Below, in pieces: positions 22,761 through 31,967 of a stretch of 43,062 nt of DNA. The notes below the pieces were generated by a model, which did no database searches, was not told where the DNA came from, and saw only the letters and a list, made by a program, of their open reading frames with translations. Both the position numbers and the translations under genes were made by a program. The stretch's first letter is position 1, and the number at the start of each line of letters is the position of its first letter. Source of the DNA: Competibacteraceae bacterium UBA6584 (GTDB lineage Bacteria > Pseudomonadota > Gammaproteobacteria > Competibacterales > Competibacteraceae); assembly GCA_002433805.1 (NCBI GenBank), contig DJIW01000105.1, forward strand, positions 1-43,062. The letters run 5' to 3'.

Positions 22761-24050
22761 TCAGCTCGGGAAAACGTTGAACGCTTTCTTGCCGGGATAG
22801 ACGGCGGCGGAACCCAGTTCGCTTTCGATCACCAGCAAGCGGTTGTATTTGGCGATGCGGTCGGAGCGGCTGAGCGAACCGGTCTTGATCTGGCTGGCGG
22901 CGGTGGCCACGGCCAAATCGGCGATGGTGGTGTCCTCGGTTTCGCCGGAGCGGTGCGAGGAGATCGAGGTGTAACCGGCGTCGGCGGCCATCTTGATCGC
23001 GGCCAGGGTCTCGGTCAGGGTGCCGATCTGGTTGACCTTGATCAGGATCGAGTTGGCGATGCCCTGGTCGATGCCGCGCTTGAGGATCGAGGTGTTGGTG
23101 ACGAACAGATCGTCGCCGACCAACTGAATCTTCTTGCCCAGCACCTTGGTCAGATAGGCCCAGCCGTCCCAGTCGCTCTCGTCCAGACCGTCCTCGATGG
23201 AGACGATCGGATAGCGGCTGACCCAATCGGCCAGCTTGTCGGCCATTTCGTTGGAAGTGAAGGATTTACCTTCGGCTTCCAGGGTGTACTTGCCATCTTT
23301 GTAGAATTCGGAACTGGCGCAATCCAGGGCGATGTAAAGATCCTTGCCCGGCGTATAACCGGCGTTCTTGATCGCCTCCATCACCACTTCCAGCGCCGCT
23401 TCGTTGGACGACAGATTGGGCGCGAAGCCGCCTTCGTCGCCGACCGCCGTGTTCATGCCTTGCTTCTTCAAGACGGCTTTCAGGGCGTGGAACACTTCCG
23501 CGCCCCAGCGCAGCGCTTCGTGGAAGCTCGGCGCGCCGACCGGCATGATCATGAATTCTTGCATGTCGACGCTGTTGTCGGCGTGCGCGCCGCCGTTTAG
23601 GATGTTCATCATCGGCACCGGCAGCTGATAGGGGCCGGTGGGGTTCAGATACTTATAAAGCGGGATTTTCTTTTCGGCGGCGGCGGCGTGAGCGACGGCC
23701 ATCGACACGCCGAGCAGCGCATTCGCGCCCAGGCGGCTCTTGGTCGGGGTGCCGTCCAGCTCGATCATTTTCTGGTCGATGGCGGACTGATTGTCGACCG
23801 CCTCCATGCCGATTACCGCCTTTTTCAGTTCGCCGTTGACGTTGCCGACCGCTTTCAACACGCCCTTGCCGAGATAGCGCTTTTTGTCGCCGTCGCGCAA
23901 TTCCAACGCTTCGCGGCTGCCGGTGGACGCGCCGGAGGGCACGCCGGCGGCGCCCTTGGCGCCGGATTCCAGAACTACCTCCACGCCGACGGTCGGATTG
24001 CCGCGCGAATCCATGATTTCACGGCCGATGATTTCTTTGATTTTCGACAT
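22761..24050 (-). CDS. eno: Enolase
   Basis: Enolase interconverts 2-phosphoglycerate and phosphoenolpyruvate and also joins the RNA degradosome in many gammaproteobacteria. The 429-residue product begins MSKIKEIIGREIMDSRGNPT, with GVPSGASTGSREALELRDGD. The barrel follows with metal ligands in LDCASSEF, SIEDGLDE and LVGDDLFVTN, the catalytic-lysine strand NSILIKVNQIGTLTE, and SHRSGETEDTTIADLAV. Length is close to E. coli enolase (432). AGAGGAG precedes the ATG by 8 bases. It follows kdsA by 44 bases in the conserved pyrG-kdsA-eno order. Confidence 0.99.
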   Translation of the reverse strand: MSKIKEIIGREIMDSRGNPTVGVEVVLESGAKGAAGVPSGASTGSREALELRDGDKKRYLGKGVLKAVGNVNGELKKAVIGMEAVDNQSAIDQKMIELDGTPTKSRLGANALLGVSMAVAHAAAAEKKIPLYKYLNPTGPYQLPVPMMNILNGGAHADNSVDMQEFMIMPVGAPSFHEALRWGAEVFHALKAVLKKQGMNTAVGDEGGFAPNLSSNEAALEVVMEAIKNAGYTPGKDLYIALDCASSEFYKDGKYTLEAEGKSFTSNEMADKLADWVSRYPIVSIEDGLDESDWDGWAYLTKVLGKKIQLVGDDLFVTNTSILKRGIDQGIANSILIKVNQIGTLTETLAAIKMAADAGYTSISSHRSGETEDTTIADLAVATAASQIKTGSLSRSDRIAKYNRLLVIESELGSAAVYPGKKAFNVFPS

Positions 24051-24094
24051 GCTGCCAACTCCTCTGGGTGTTGTGCTCTTGGGGGATAAAACGC

Positions 24095-24934
24095 TTATTC
24101 TAATTCGCTTTCCAGAAAACCGCGCTGTTTGATCGTCTCATCCAGCGCCTTGAGCGCGGCGAGCAAAGGCTCCATGCGAGCCAGCGGCCAGGCGTTGGGG
24201 CCATCGCTTAAAGCCCGATCGGGATCGGGGTGGGTTTCCATGAACAAACCGGCGACGCCCGCCGCCACCGCCGCCCGCGCCAGCACCGGCACGAACTCGC
24301 GCTGGCCGCCGGACGCATCGCCCCGGCCGCCCGGCAACTGCACCGAATGGGTGGCGTCGAATACCACCGGACAGCCGGTGGCGCGCATCACCATCAAGGC
24401 GCGCATGTCGGACACCAGATTATTGTAGCCAAAAGACGCCCCGCGCTCGCAGACCATGATCCGGTCGTTACCGGCCGCCCGCGCCTTGGCCACCACGTTG
24501 GCCATGTCGGAGGGCGCGAGAAACTGGCCCTTCTTGATATTGACCGGCCGGCCCTGGCGGGCGACGTTTTGAATGAAATCGGTTTGCCGGCACAGAAAGG
24601 CGGGGGTTTGCAACACGTCGGCCACGGCGGCGACTTCCGAAAGCGGCGTGTATTCGTGCACGTCGGTCAGCACCGGCACGCCGATCTGCCTTTTGACCTT
24701 TTCGAGAATCTTCAGCCCTTGTTCTAGGCCGGGACCGCGAAAGCTCTGGCTGGAGGAACGGTTGGCCTTGTCGAAGGAGGATTTGTAGATGAACGGAATG
24801 CCGAGGCGTCCGGTCAGCTCCTTAAGCCGGCCGGCGGTATCCAGCGCCAGTTGTTCGGATTCGATCACGCAGGGGCCGGCGATCAGGAACAAGGGTCGAT
24901 CCAGGCCGACTTCGAAACCGCACAGCGCCATCAT
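24095..24934 (-). CDS. kdsA: 2-dehydro-3-deoxyphosphooctonate aldolase (Kdo-8-phosphate synthase)
   Basis: KdsA condenses PEP with arabinose 5-phosphate to give Kdo 8-phosphate for lipopolysaccharide core. The 279-residue product has FLIAGPCVIESEQLALDTAG, the PEP/A5P-binding KSSFDKANRSS and RGPG, PVLTDVHEYTPL, FLCRQTDFI, VNIKKGQFLAP, and FDATHSVQLPGG. The frame runs far upstream into pyrG, but the first family-like start is the ATG at 24934, which overlaps the pyrG TGA by 4 bases; a second ATG is at 24931. Presence of kdsA shows the organism makes Kdo-containing LPS. Confidence 0.97.
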   Translation of the reverse strand: MMALCGFEVGLDRPLFLIAGPCVIESEQLALDTAGRLKELTGRLGIPFIYKSSFDKANRSSSQSFRGPGLEQGLKILEKVKRQIGVPVLTDVHEYTPLSEVAAVADVLQTPAFLCRQTDFIQNVARQGRPVNIKKGQFLAPSDMANVVAKARAAGNDRIMVCERGASFGYNNLVSDMRALMVMRATGCPVVFDATHSVQLPGGRGDASGGQREFVPVLARAAVAAGVAGLFMETHPDPDRALSDGPNAWPLARMEPLLAALKALDETIKQRGFLESELE

Positions 24935-26580
24935 GCCGCCAGCGCCTCTCCGCGCTCGCGGCGCTGGCGCAGCGCCGCTTCGATAAAGCCCCGAAACAGC
25001 GGGTGGCCGGCGCGCGGGGTGGAGGTGAACTCCGGATGGAACTGGCAGCCGATGAACCAGGGATGTCCGGGCAATTCGATCATTTCGACCAGGCGGCCGT
25101 CCAGCGAGTGGCCGGAGCAGACCAGGCCGGCCGCGCGCAGCGGCTCCCGAAATCGATTGTTGAATTCGTAGCGGTGGCGGTGGCGTTCGGTCACCACATC
25201 CTGGCCGTAGGTCGCCCGCGCCAGACTGTCGGGCACCAGCCAGCAGGGTTGCGCGCCGAGGCGCATGGTGCCGCCGAAATCGCCGCCTTCCCGGCGCTGT
25301 TGCAACGCGCCGTCCTCGTCGGTCCATTCGGTGATCAGGGCGATGACCGGATGCGGGGTGGTCTTGCGGAACTCGGTGCTGTGCGCGTCCTTGAGACCGG
25401 CGACGTGACGGGCGAATTCGATCACCGCCACTTGCATGCCCAAACAGATGCCGAGATAGGGAATCCGGCGTTCGCGGGCATGGCGGACAGCGGCGATTTT
25501 GCCCTCGATCCCCCGTTCGCCGAAGCCGCCGGGCACCAAGATGGCGTCCATGTCCTCCAAGCAAGCCGTGCCGTCGCGTTCGATCTGCTCGGAATCGATG
25601 TAGTGGATATTGACCTTGGTGCGGGTATGGATGCCGCCGTGCAACAGCGCTTCGTTTAAGGATTTATAGGCGTCGGTCAAATCGACATACTTGCCGACCA
25701 TCGCAATGTCCAGCTCCCCGGCGGGCGATTCGATGGCCCGAACCACCCGCTCCCAATCGGAGAGGTCGGCGGGCGGCAAGTTTTCCAGATGCAGTTTCCG
25801 CGCGACGATGTCGTCCACGCCTTGAGCGTGCAGCAGCAGCGGAATCCGGTAAATCGTGTCGGCGTCGGGGACGTTGATCACCGCCTTGGCTTCGACGTTG
25901 GTGAACAAAGCGATCTTGCCGCGTTCTTCGGCGGGGACTTCCCGGTCCGAACGGCACAACAGGATGTCGGGTTGGATGCCGATCGAGCGCAGCTCCTTGA
26001 CCGAGTGCTGGGTCGGCTTGGTCTTCAACTCGCCGGAGGATTTAATGTACGGCACCAAGGTGAGGTGGATGAACAGGCACAGATTGCGGCCCAGTTCCAC
26101 GCCCATTTGGCGGATGGCTTCCAAAAAAGGCTGCGATTCGATATCGCCGACGGTGCCGCCGATTTCGACCAGCGCGATGTCGGATTCGCCCGCGCCCAGC
26201 CGGATAGAGCGTTTGATTTCGTCGGTGATGTGCGGGATGACTTGCACGGTGCCGCCGAGGTAATCGCCCCGCCGTTCCTTGCGGATCACTTCCTCGTAGA
26301 TGCGACCGGTGGTGAAGTTGTTGCGCCGGGTGGCGGTCATGGCCGAAAAGCGCTCGTAGTAACCGAGGTCGAGATCGGTTTCCGCGCCGTCGCTGGTGAC
26401 GAACACCTCCCCGTGCTGGAAGGGGCTCATGGTGCCGGGATCGACGTTGATGTAGGGGTCCAGCTTGGTCAGGGTGACCTTGAGCCCCCGAGCCTCCAGC
26501 ACCGCCGCCAGCGACGCGGCGGCGATGCCTTTGCCCAAGGAGGACACCACGCCGCCGGTGATGAAAATGAATCGGGTCAT
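24931..26580 (-). CDS. pyrG: CTP synthase
   Basis: PyrG aminates UTP to CTP with ATP and glutamine. The 549-residue product has the synthetase P-loop region ITGGVVSSLGKGIAAASLAA at 7-26, KLDPYINVDPGTMSPFQHGE, and the feedback and UTP region. Its C-terminal class I glutamine amidotransferase has the nucleophile cysteine in GICLGMQVAVIEFARHV and the triad HPE in FHPEFTSTPRAGHPLF. Length matches E. coli PyrG (545). It is 27 bases downstream of tilS and its stop overlaps the kdsA start, the conserved order of the tilS-pyrG-kdsA-eno block. Confidence 0.99.
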   Translation of the reverse strand: MTRFIFITGGVVSSLGKGIAAASLAAVLEARGLKVTLTKLDPYINVDPGTMSPFQHGEVFVTSDGAETDLDLGYYERFSAMTATRRNNFTTGRIYEEVIRKERRGDYLGGTVQVIPHITDEIKRSIRLGAGESDIALVEIGGTVGDIESQPFLEAIRQMGVELGRNLCLFIHLTLVPYIKSSGELKTKPTQHSVKELRSIGIQPDILLCRSDREVPAEERGKIALFTNVEAKAVINVPDADTIYRIPLLLHAQGVDDIVARKLHLENLPPADLSDWERVVRAIESPAGELDIAMVGKYVDLTDAYKSLNEALLHGGIHTRTKVNIHYIDSEQIERDGTACLEDMDAILVPGGFGERGIEGKIAAVRHARERRIPYLGICLGMQVAVIEFARHVAGLKDAHSTEFRKTTPHPVIALITEWTDEDGALQQRREGGDFGGTMRLGAQPCWLVPDSLARATYGQDVVTERHRHRYEFNNRFREPLRAAGLVCSGHSLDGRLVEMIELPGHPWFIGCQFHPEFTSTPRAGHPLFRGFIEAALRQRRERGEALAA

Positions 26581-26607
26581 GCCGGAATGGGGAGTAGTCG
26601 AAAGACG

Positions 26608-27981
26608 CTACAAGATACCAGACCCCGCCGCCGATGGCGAATGCAAAACAGTTTGCCAGCCGATCTCCCCGGCGGCGGCGGCGCGTTCGGCGGCGATCCC
26701 CAAACCCACCACCGCCAGCAGCGATCCGCCCTCGTACAGCAGCGGCAGCCGGTCGCGTTCCCACGGCGGAATCCCGGCTTCTAGCAACAGTTTTTTCAAT
26801 TCCTGACCGTGGCGGCGGCCGGCCGGTTGAAAGCGCTCGCCGCCAGTCCGAAATCGAACGGTCAGCGGCCTATCGCCCAACCGGTCCGCGCGCAATCCCG
26901 CGCCGATGGTTTGTTGCATCCGCAACTGGCCTAGCGCCGGCAAGTCCAACGGCGGCCAACCCTGTGGTTCGGGACGCCAGGTCAAGACGCTGCTGGCGTC
27001 GTGAGGCGACAAGGGCGGCATGGCGTGCAGGCGGTCGCGAAAGCGTCGGATTTCTCCGCCCGGCCAACGCACGCAGGGCCTACGGTCGCGACCGGAGGTC
27101 AGATGGTCGTGGAGGATGTGCTGCAAGTGCCGGTGATCGGGAACCGGCAAGCCGAGCTGTCGCAACCAATAACGCACGAGATTGCGCTGGCGGATTTCCC
27201 GCAGCGCGCGCAGCGCGGGGATGGAGAGGGCATCGGCGCGCGCGGTGGCGGCTTGCGCCAGATCGGCCTCGGCTTCCGCGTCCAGCCAATCAATCGTTTC
27301 GGCGCACAACCGCGCGGAGCGGGCCAGATTGCGGGCGGCGGCCGGCCAGCGCTCATCCAGCAACGGCATGATGAGATGGCGAAGATAGTTGCGGTCGAAC
27401 GCGGGATCGGCGTTGCTCTGATCCTCGATCCACTGCAAGTGGTGGGCGCGGGCGTAGGCCGACAATTCCGCCCGGCCGACTTCCAGCAGCGGGCGCAGCA
27501 GCCAGCCCGACCCGAGCCGGGCCGACGCCGGCATCGCCGCCAAGCCGCGCGGACCCGCGCCGCGCAACAGTTGCAGCAACAAGGTCTCGGCTTGATCGTC
27601 TTGGTGGTGGGCGGTCAACAGCGCGGCGTCCGCTTCCAGCTCCGCCGCCAGCGCGCCATAGCGGGCGCGCCGGGCGGCGGCTTCCGGGCTTTCGCCGGCA
27701 TCCGGGCTCGCATCGACCCGCAACACCTGAAACGGGACTTGTAGCGCTTGGCAAACCCGAGCGCAATGTCGGCTCCAGCCAGCGGAAGCCGCTTGCAAGC
27801 CGTGGTCCACGTAAATCGCCTTCAACGAGCGATCGGGCCACAGATCGCGATGCCGCGCCAGCAGGTGCAGCAGCACGTGCGAATCCAGGCCGCCGCTGTA
27901 GCCGACAATCAGGCGTCGCAGCGGGGCGTGGCGGGTCAGTAGGGCGGTGAGTAGGGCGGGCGAAAGCGCGTTCGCGGCCAT
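26608..27981 (-). CDS. tilS: tRNA(Ile)-lysidine synthase
   Basis: TilS converts the wobble cytidine of the CAU-anticodon isoleucine tRNA to lysidine so it reads AUA. The 457-residue product has the N-type ATP pyrophosphatase motif SGGLDS at 29-34, YVDHGLQAAS, and AHHQDDQAETLLLQLLRGAG. C-terminal domains follow with the segment GGERFQPAGRRHGQELKKLL, typical of long TilS forms as in E. coli. A weak AGGA site is 9 bases upstream. It lies between accA and pyrG, as in many gammaproteobacteria. Confidence 0.95.
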   Translation of the reverse strand: MAANALSPALLTALLTRHAPLRRLIVGYSGGLDSHVLLHLLARHRDLWPDRSLKAIYVDHGLQAASAGWSRHCARVCQALQVPFQVLRVDASPDAGESPEAAARRARYGALAAELEADAALLTAHHQDDQAETLLLQLLRGAGPRGLAAMPASARLGSGWLLRPLLEVGRAELSAYARAHHLQWIEDQSNADPAFDRNYLRHLIMPLLDERWPAAARNLARSARLCAETIDWLDAEAEADLAQAATARADALSIPALRALREIRQRNLVRYWLRQLGLPVPDHRHLQHILHDHLTSGRDRRPCVRWPGGEIRRFRDRLHAMPPLSPHDASSVLTWRPEPQGWPPLDLPALGQLRMQQTIGAGLRADRLGDRPLTVRFRTGGERFQPAGRRHGQELKKLLLEAGIPPWERDRLPLLYEGGSLLAVVGLGIAAERAAAAGEIGWQTVLHSPSAAGSGIL

Positions 27982-28008
27982 CGCGGGAAATCCTGAGGGC
28001 CTGCGCCG

Positions 28009-29046
28009 CTAGGCGTCCTTGTCTTTCCCCAGCAAGGCGGCCACGCTGCTTTGCCAAGACGACTGGGACGACGCGGCCGGTTCGGTTTCCTTGAACACGC
28101 CGTAAGCCATCAACCGTTGATAGCGTCGTTCCAGCAGCTCGTCCGCGGTCAGCGCGTCCAACTGCTGCAAGTATTTGTGCAAGGCGGCCCGGACATTTTC
28201 GGTCATGCGCCCGACATCGCGATGCGCGCCGCCCGGCGGTTCGGGGATGATGCCGTCGATCAGTTTCAACTTCAGCAAGCGGTCGGCGGTCAGGCCCAGC
28301 GCTTCGGCGGCCTCGGGCGCTTTATCGGCGCTCTTCCACAAAATCGCCGCGCAGCCTTCCGGCGAAATCACCGAATAAGTGCCGTATTGCAGCATCAACA
28401 CCCGGTCGCCGACGCCCACCGCCAGCGCGCCGCCGGAACCGCCCTCGCCGATGACCACGCAGATCACCGGAATTCGCAGCCGGCTCATCTCGAACAGATT
28501 GCGGGCGATGGCCTCGCTTTGGCCGCGTTCTTCCGCGCCGATGCCGGGATAGGCGCCCGGCGTGTCGATGAAGGTCACCAGCGGCAAGTGAAACCGCTCG
28601 GCCAGCTTCATCAGGCGCAGCGCCTTGCGATAGCCTTCCGGTCGCGGCATCCCGAAATTGCGGTAAATCTTTTCCTTGGTGTCGCGGCCTTTCTGGTGGC
28701 CGATGACCAAGACCGCGCGGCCGTCCAACCGCGCCAGCCCGCCGACGATGGCGTGATCGTCGGCGAAGGTCCGGTCGCCGTGCAGTTCCTGAAAGTCGGT
28801 GAACAGCCGCTCGATATAATCCAAGGTGTACGGCCGCAGCGGATGGCGGGCGATTTGGGAAATCTGCCACGGGGTGAGATTGGCGAAGATCGAATCGGTG
28901 AGCGCTTTGCTTTTCGCTTCCAGCCGCGCGATTTCATCGCTGATGTTGAGATCCTGTTCCGCGCTGAGGTTGCGCAGTTCCCTGAGCATCGCCTCCAGTT
29001 CGGCGATGGGCTTTTCAAAATCCAGGCAGTTGTTTGGGGTCATCAT
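28009..29046 (-). CDS. accA: Acetyl-CoA carboxylase carboxyltransferase subunit alpha
   Basis: AccA and AccD form the carboxyltransferase that passes CO2 from biotin to acetyl-CoA in fatty-acid synthesis. The 345-residue product begins with CLDFEKPIAELEAMLRELR and has ELHGDRTFADDHAIVGGLAR, VLVIGHQKGRDTKEKIYRNF, FIDTPGAYPGIGAEERGQSE and the oxyanion-hole GEGGSGGALAVGVGD. It is about 25 residues longer than E. coli AccA, mostly in a Ser/Gln-rich C-terminal tail. Two ATGs, at 29046 and 29043, are possible starts. accD is not in the window. It follows the Deg protease gene by 13 bases. Confidence 0.97.
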   Translation of the reverse strand: MMTPNNCLDFEKPIAELEAMLRELRNLSAEQDLNISDEIARLEAKSKALTDSIFANLTPWQISQIARHPLRPYTLDYIERLFTDFQELHGDRTFADDHAIVGGLARLDGRAVLVIGHQKGRDTKEKIYRNFGMPRPEGYRKALRLMKLAERFHLPLVTFIDTPGAYPGIGAEERGQSEAIARNLFEMSRLRIPVICVVIGEGGSGGALAVGVGDRVLMLQYGTYSVISPEGCAAILWKSADKAPEAAEALGLTADRLLKLKLIDGIIPEPPGGAHRDVGRMTENVRAALHKYLQQLDALTADELLERRYQRLMAYGVFKETEPAASSQSSWQSSVAALLGKDKDA

Positions 29047-29059
29047 AAGGGCTGAACGG

Positions 29060-30496
29060 TCATTCCTTTTCGGGCAAGCGCACGGCCAGATAGAGCGATT
29101 CGGCTTCGCGCTTCACCAGCAGCGGCACCGCCTTGCCCTTGGGCAGCTCCTTGGCCAATTCGACGAACTGGGTGGCGCTTTTGACCGGATTGTGATCGAT
29201 CTGAAGGATGATGTCGTCCGGATACAAACCCGCGTTGGCGGCGGGCCCTTCTTCCAGCGCCGTCACCAGCACGCCCTGTTCTTCCGCGCCGATGGTGCGG
29301 CGCTGTTCGTTGCTCAGATCGGCGACGGTGATGCGCAAGCGCGGGTCGGGGTGCTCGTCCATGGTGGCGACCGGTTCTTCCAGGGCTTCCAGCCGGGCGA
29401 TGGTCGCCTTGATCTCCAGCGGTTCGCCGTTGCGCTGGATCGACATCGCCACGGTCTTGCCGACCGGGGTCACGCCGATCATCCTCGGCAGCTGCGAGGA
29501 ATCCTCCACCGGCTCGCCGCCGTAGCGCAGGATGATGTCGCCCACCTTGAAACCGGCGCTGGCCGCCGGGCTGTCCGGCAGAATTTGCGCGACCAGCGCC
29601 CCGCGCGGCCGGTCGAGCTTGAACGCCTCGGCCAGATCGTTGTTGACCGGTTGCAGCAGCACGCCGAGCCAACCGCGGGTCACCTCGCCGGTGGCTTTCA
29701 GCTGTTCGACCACCTGCGTCGCCAGCTTGATCGGAATGGCGAAGGACAAGCCCATGTAGCCGCCGGTGCTGCTGTAAATCTGGGAGTTGATCCCGATCAC
29801 CTCGCCGCGCAGGTTGAACAGCGGACCGCCGGAACTGCCGGGATTGACCGCCACGTCGCTTTGAATGAACGGCACGTAGGTGCCGCTGGGTAAATTGCGG
29901 CCGACCGCGCTGACGATGCCTTGGGTGGCGGTATGCTCCAGACCGAACGGCGACCCGATGGCCAGCACCCACTCGCCGACTTCCAGGGCGTCGGAATCGC
30001 CGATTTTGACCGCTTGCAGGTTCTCGCCCTCGATTTTGAGCACCGCCACGTCGGTCAGTTCATCCACGCCGATCACCTTGGCCGGACGCTCCCGCAGGTC
30101 GCTGAGCCGCGCGATGATCTTGTCGGCGTCGCGCGCGACATGGGCGTTGGTCAAAATGTAACCGTCCGGCGAAATGATGAAGCCCGAACCCAGGGAATTG
30201 GACTGACGGTCGCCCGGCAGTTCGGGACGATCCTGGAAAAAACGCTTGAAGAATTCGAGATAGGGATTTTCCTTGCCCGGCAGCTCGGGCATTCCCGGCC
30301 GGCGGCCTTGTTTGCCCAGCGCTTGAGTGGAACTGATGTTGACGATGGCCGCTTCATTTTGTTTGACCAACTTGCGAAAATCCGGCAAGGGCTGGTTTTC
30401 GGCCGGGCGCGCCGGTGCGGCCGTCAGCGCGCACAAGGGCAGCAGCAGGACCAACGCTTGGAGCGGGCGAAAAAAGGTCTCTTGAAAACGAATCAA
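29060..30496 (-). CDS. DegP/DegQ-type periplasmic serine protease
   Basis: This is an HtrA-family protease and chaperone for misfolded envelope proteins. The frame is open upstream to an ATG at 30775, but there is no ATG between that and the protease domain. I assign the start to TTG at 30496: AGGAG lies 7 bases upstream and translation gives a clean signal peptide (RFQETFFRPLQALVLLLPLC, then ALTAAPARPA). The 478-residue form has triad His119 (NAHV), Asp149 (TDVAVLK) and Ser222 (NPGSSGGPLF), followed by two PDZ domains (about 270-370 and 390-478). The overall plan matches DegQ/MucD; which paralogue it is cannot be settled. No sigma-E promoter was seen; a -10-like TATACT lies at 30641-30646 on the minus strand. 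Confidence 0.92.
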   Translation of the reverse strand: MIRFQETFFRPLQALVLLLPLCALTAAPARPAENQPLPDFRKLVKQNEAAIVNISSTQALGKQGRRPGMPELPGKENPYLEFFKRFFQDRPELPGDRQSNSLGSGFIISPDGYILTNAHVARDADKIIARLSDLRERPAKVIGVDELTDVAVLKIEGENLQAVKIGDSDALEVGEWVLAIGSPFGLEHTATQGIVSAVGRNLPSGTYVPFIQSDVAVNPGSSGGPLFNLRGEVIGINSQIYSSTGGYMGLSFAIPIKLATQVVEQLKATGEVTRGWLGVLLQPVNNDLAEAFKLDRPRGALVAQILPDSPAASAGFKVGDIILRYGGEPVEDSSQLPRMIGVTPVGKTVAMSIQRNGEPLEIKATIARLEALEEPVATMDEHPDPRLRITVADLSNEQRRTIGAEEQGVLVTALEEGPAANAGLYPDDIILQIDHNPVKSATQFVELAKELPKGKAVPLLVKREAESLYLAVRLPEKE

Positions 30497-30776
30497 AGAG
30501 GGTCTCCTGCAAACAAAAGCGGAAGGGGAAGGCGAGGCGGGCGTTTGGGCGGACGGTGGGGGCGGACCAGCGGCGTTGGCCGATGCCGGGCAGGCTTGAA
30601 AAAAGCGTCCGGAACAACGGGGAGCCGGCGCGGTTTGCACAGTATAGAATAGTTGGCGATACTCAGGTAAGACCGGCGGGACTGAAGATACCACCCGAAG
30701 CGGCGGAGCAGCCCAGTTTGATCGCGGCTGGACCCGAAACGGGGCGTGGCGCGAGCGATAGCGAGGGGAACCCAAG

Positions 30777-31955
30777 ATGGAACAGAGATCGGATCAGGTC
30801 GTGAACGACAATGATAAAGCGACTCAGTATCTTTATGAGTTGGCTCTCAAATTGTTGGAGCTAAAAGGTTCGGATATCTTCATTACCGCCGGCAGCCCGG
30901 CGGCCTTCAAGATCAATCAGGAAATCCGGCGGGTCGGCGGTCCGAGTTTGAGCCCGCAACAGGTGGCGCTGTTGGTCCGCTCGATCATGAACGACCGCCA
31001 GGCGCGGGAGTTCGATCAGTATCACGAGGTCAATTTTTCCCTCAATTTTCCCGACGTGGCCCGCTTTCGGGTGAGCGGCTTCACCCAGCGCGGCAGCGCC
31101 GGCATGGTGTTGCGGTTGATCCAGCAGCGGATTCCGACCCTCGAAGAGTTGCACCTGCCGCCGATTTTGCGGGATATCGCGCTGGCCAAGCGCGGCCTGG
31201 TGATTTTTCTGGGCGGCACCGGCTGCGGCAAGACCACTTCGATGGCGGCGATGGTGGACTACCGCAACAGCCAATGCCGGGAGCATATCATCACCATTGA
31301 AGACCCCATCGAATTTTTCCACCGCCACAAGCTGTCGCTGGTGGACCAGCGCGAGGTCGGCGTCGATACCGATTCCTATGAAACCGCGTTAAAAAATACC
31401 TTGCGGCAGGCGCCCAACGTCATTTTGATCGGCGAGGTGCGGGATCGGGAAACCATGCAGGCGGTCATCAATTTCGCCGAAACCGGCCACCTGTGCTTGA
31501 CCACCTTGCACGCCAACACCACCGATCAGGCTTTCGACCGCATCATCAACTTCTTCCCGGAAGAGCGGCACGCTCAGGTCTTGATGGATCTGTCGTTCAA
31601 CATGAAAGCCTTCGTCTCGCAGCGCTTGCTGCCCCGCGCGGATCAGTCCGGTTTGATTCCGGCCGTGGAAATCCTGCTCAACACGCCGCTGATGGCCGAC
31701 TTGATCTTTCAAGGCAGGATCAAGGAGATCAAGACCATGATGGTGCGTTCCAGCGATCAGGGCATCGTCACCTTCGACATGGCGTTGTTCGATTTGTACG
31801 AGGCCGGTCAGATCAGTTACGAAACCGCCATCCGTCACGCCGATTCCGCCAATAACCTCCGATTGAAGATCAAACTCGAAAGCAAGCGCCCGCCGCCTCG
31901 CTCGGCCAGTGAAAACAGCCAGCTCAACGTCGATGGGGACCAGAGACGACGTTAG
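30777..31955 (+). CDS. pilU: Type IV pilus retraction ATPase, PilU-like
   Basis: PilT/PilU hexamers power pilus retraction. The 392-residue product has LLELKGSDIFITAGSPAAFK, a RecA-like core with Walker A GGTGCGKTT at 146-154, IITIEDPIEFFHRHKLSLVD, QREVGVDTDSYETALKNTLR, the Walker B region VILIGEVRDRETMQA and the His box FAETGHLCLTTLHANTTDQA. INFFPEERHAQVLMDLSFNM and KAFVSQRLLPR match PilU better than PilT. The C-terminal tail is Arg/Pro/Ser-rich and variable. No pilT is adjacent, although the two usually lie together; pilT may be elsewhere. It converges with gspB, 12 bases apart. Confidence 0.9.
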   Translation: MEQRSDQVVNDNDKATQYLYELALKLLELKGSDIFITAGSPAAFKINQEIRRVGGPSLSPQQVALLVRSIMNDRQAREFDQYHEVNFSLNFPDVARFRVSGFTQRGSAGMVLRLIQQRIPTLEELHLPPILRDIALAKRGLVIFLGGTGCGKTTSMAAMVDYRNSQCREHIITIEDPIEFFHRHKLSLVDQREVGVDTDSYETALKNTLRQAPNVILIGEVRDRETMQAVINFAETGHLCLTTLHANTTDQAFDRIINFFPEERHAQVLMDLSFNMKAFVSQRLLPRADQSGLIPAVEILLNTPLMADLIFQGRIKEIKTMMVRSSDQGIVTFDMALFDLYEAGQISYETAIRHADSANNLRLKIKLESKRPPPRSASENSQLNVDGDQRRR

Positions 31956-31967
31956 CGTGTCCCGTTT

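Noticed and set aside
22536..23600. 354-codon plus-strand frame opposite ftsB and eno
   Set aside because: It is the shadow of eno with a low-complexity Gly/Asp/Val-rich product.
24935..25564. 210-residue N-terminal extension of the kdsA frame
   Set aside because: It lies wholly inside pyrG in another frame, and the kdsA ATG at 24934 overlapping the pyrG stop gives the family start.
30635..30650. Plus-strand promoter for pilU from TTGCAC and TATAGAAT
   Set aside because: The two elements are only two bases apart, so they cannot be a -35/-10 pair.
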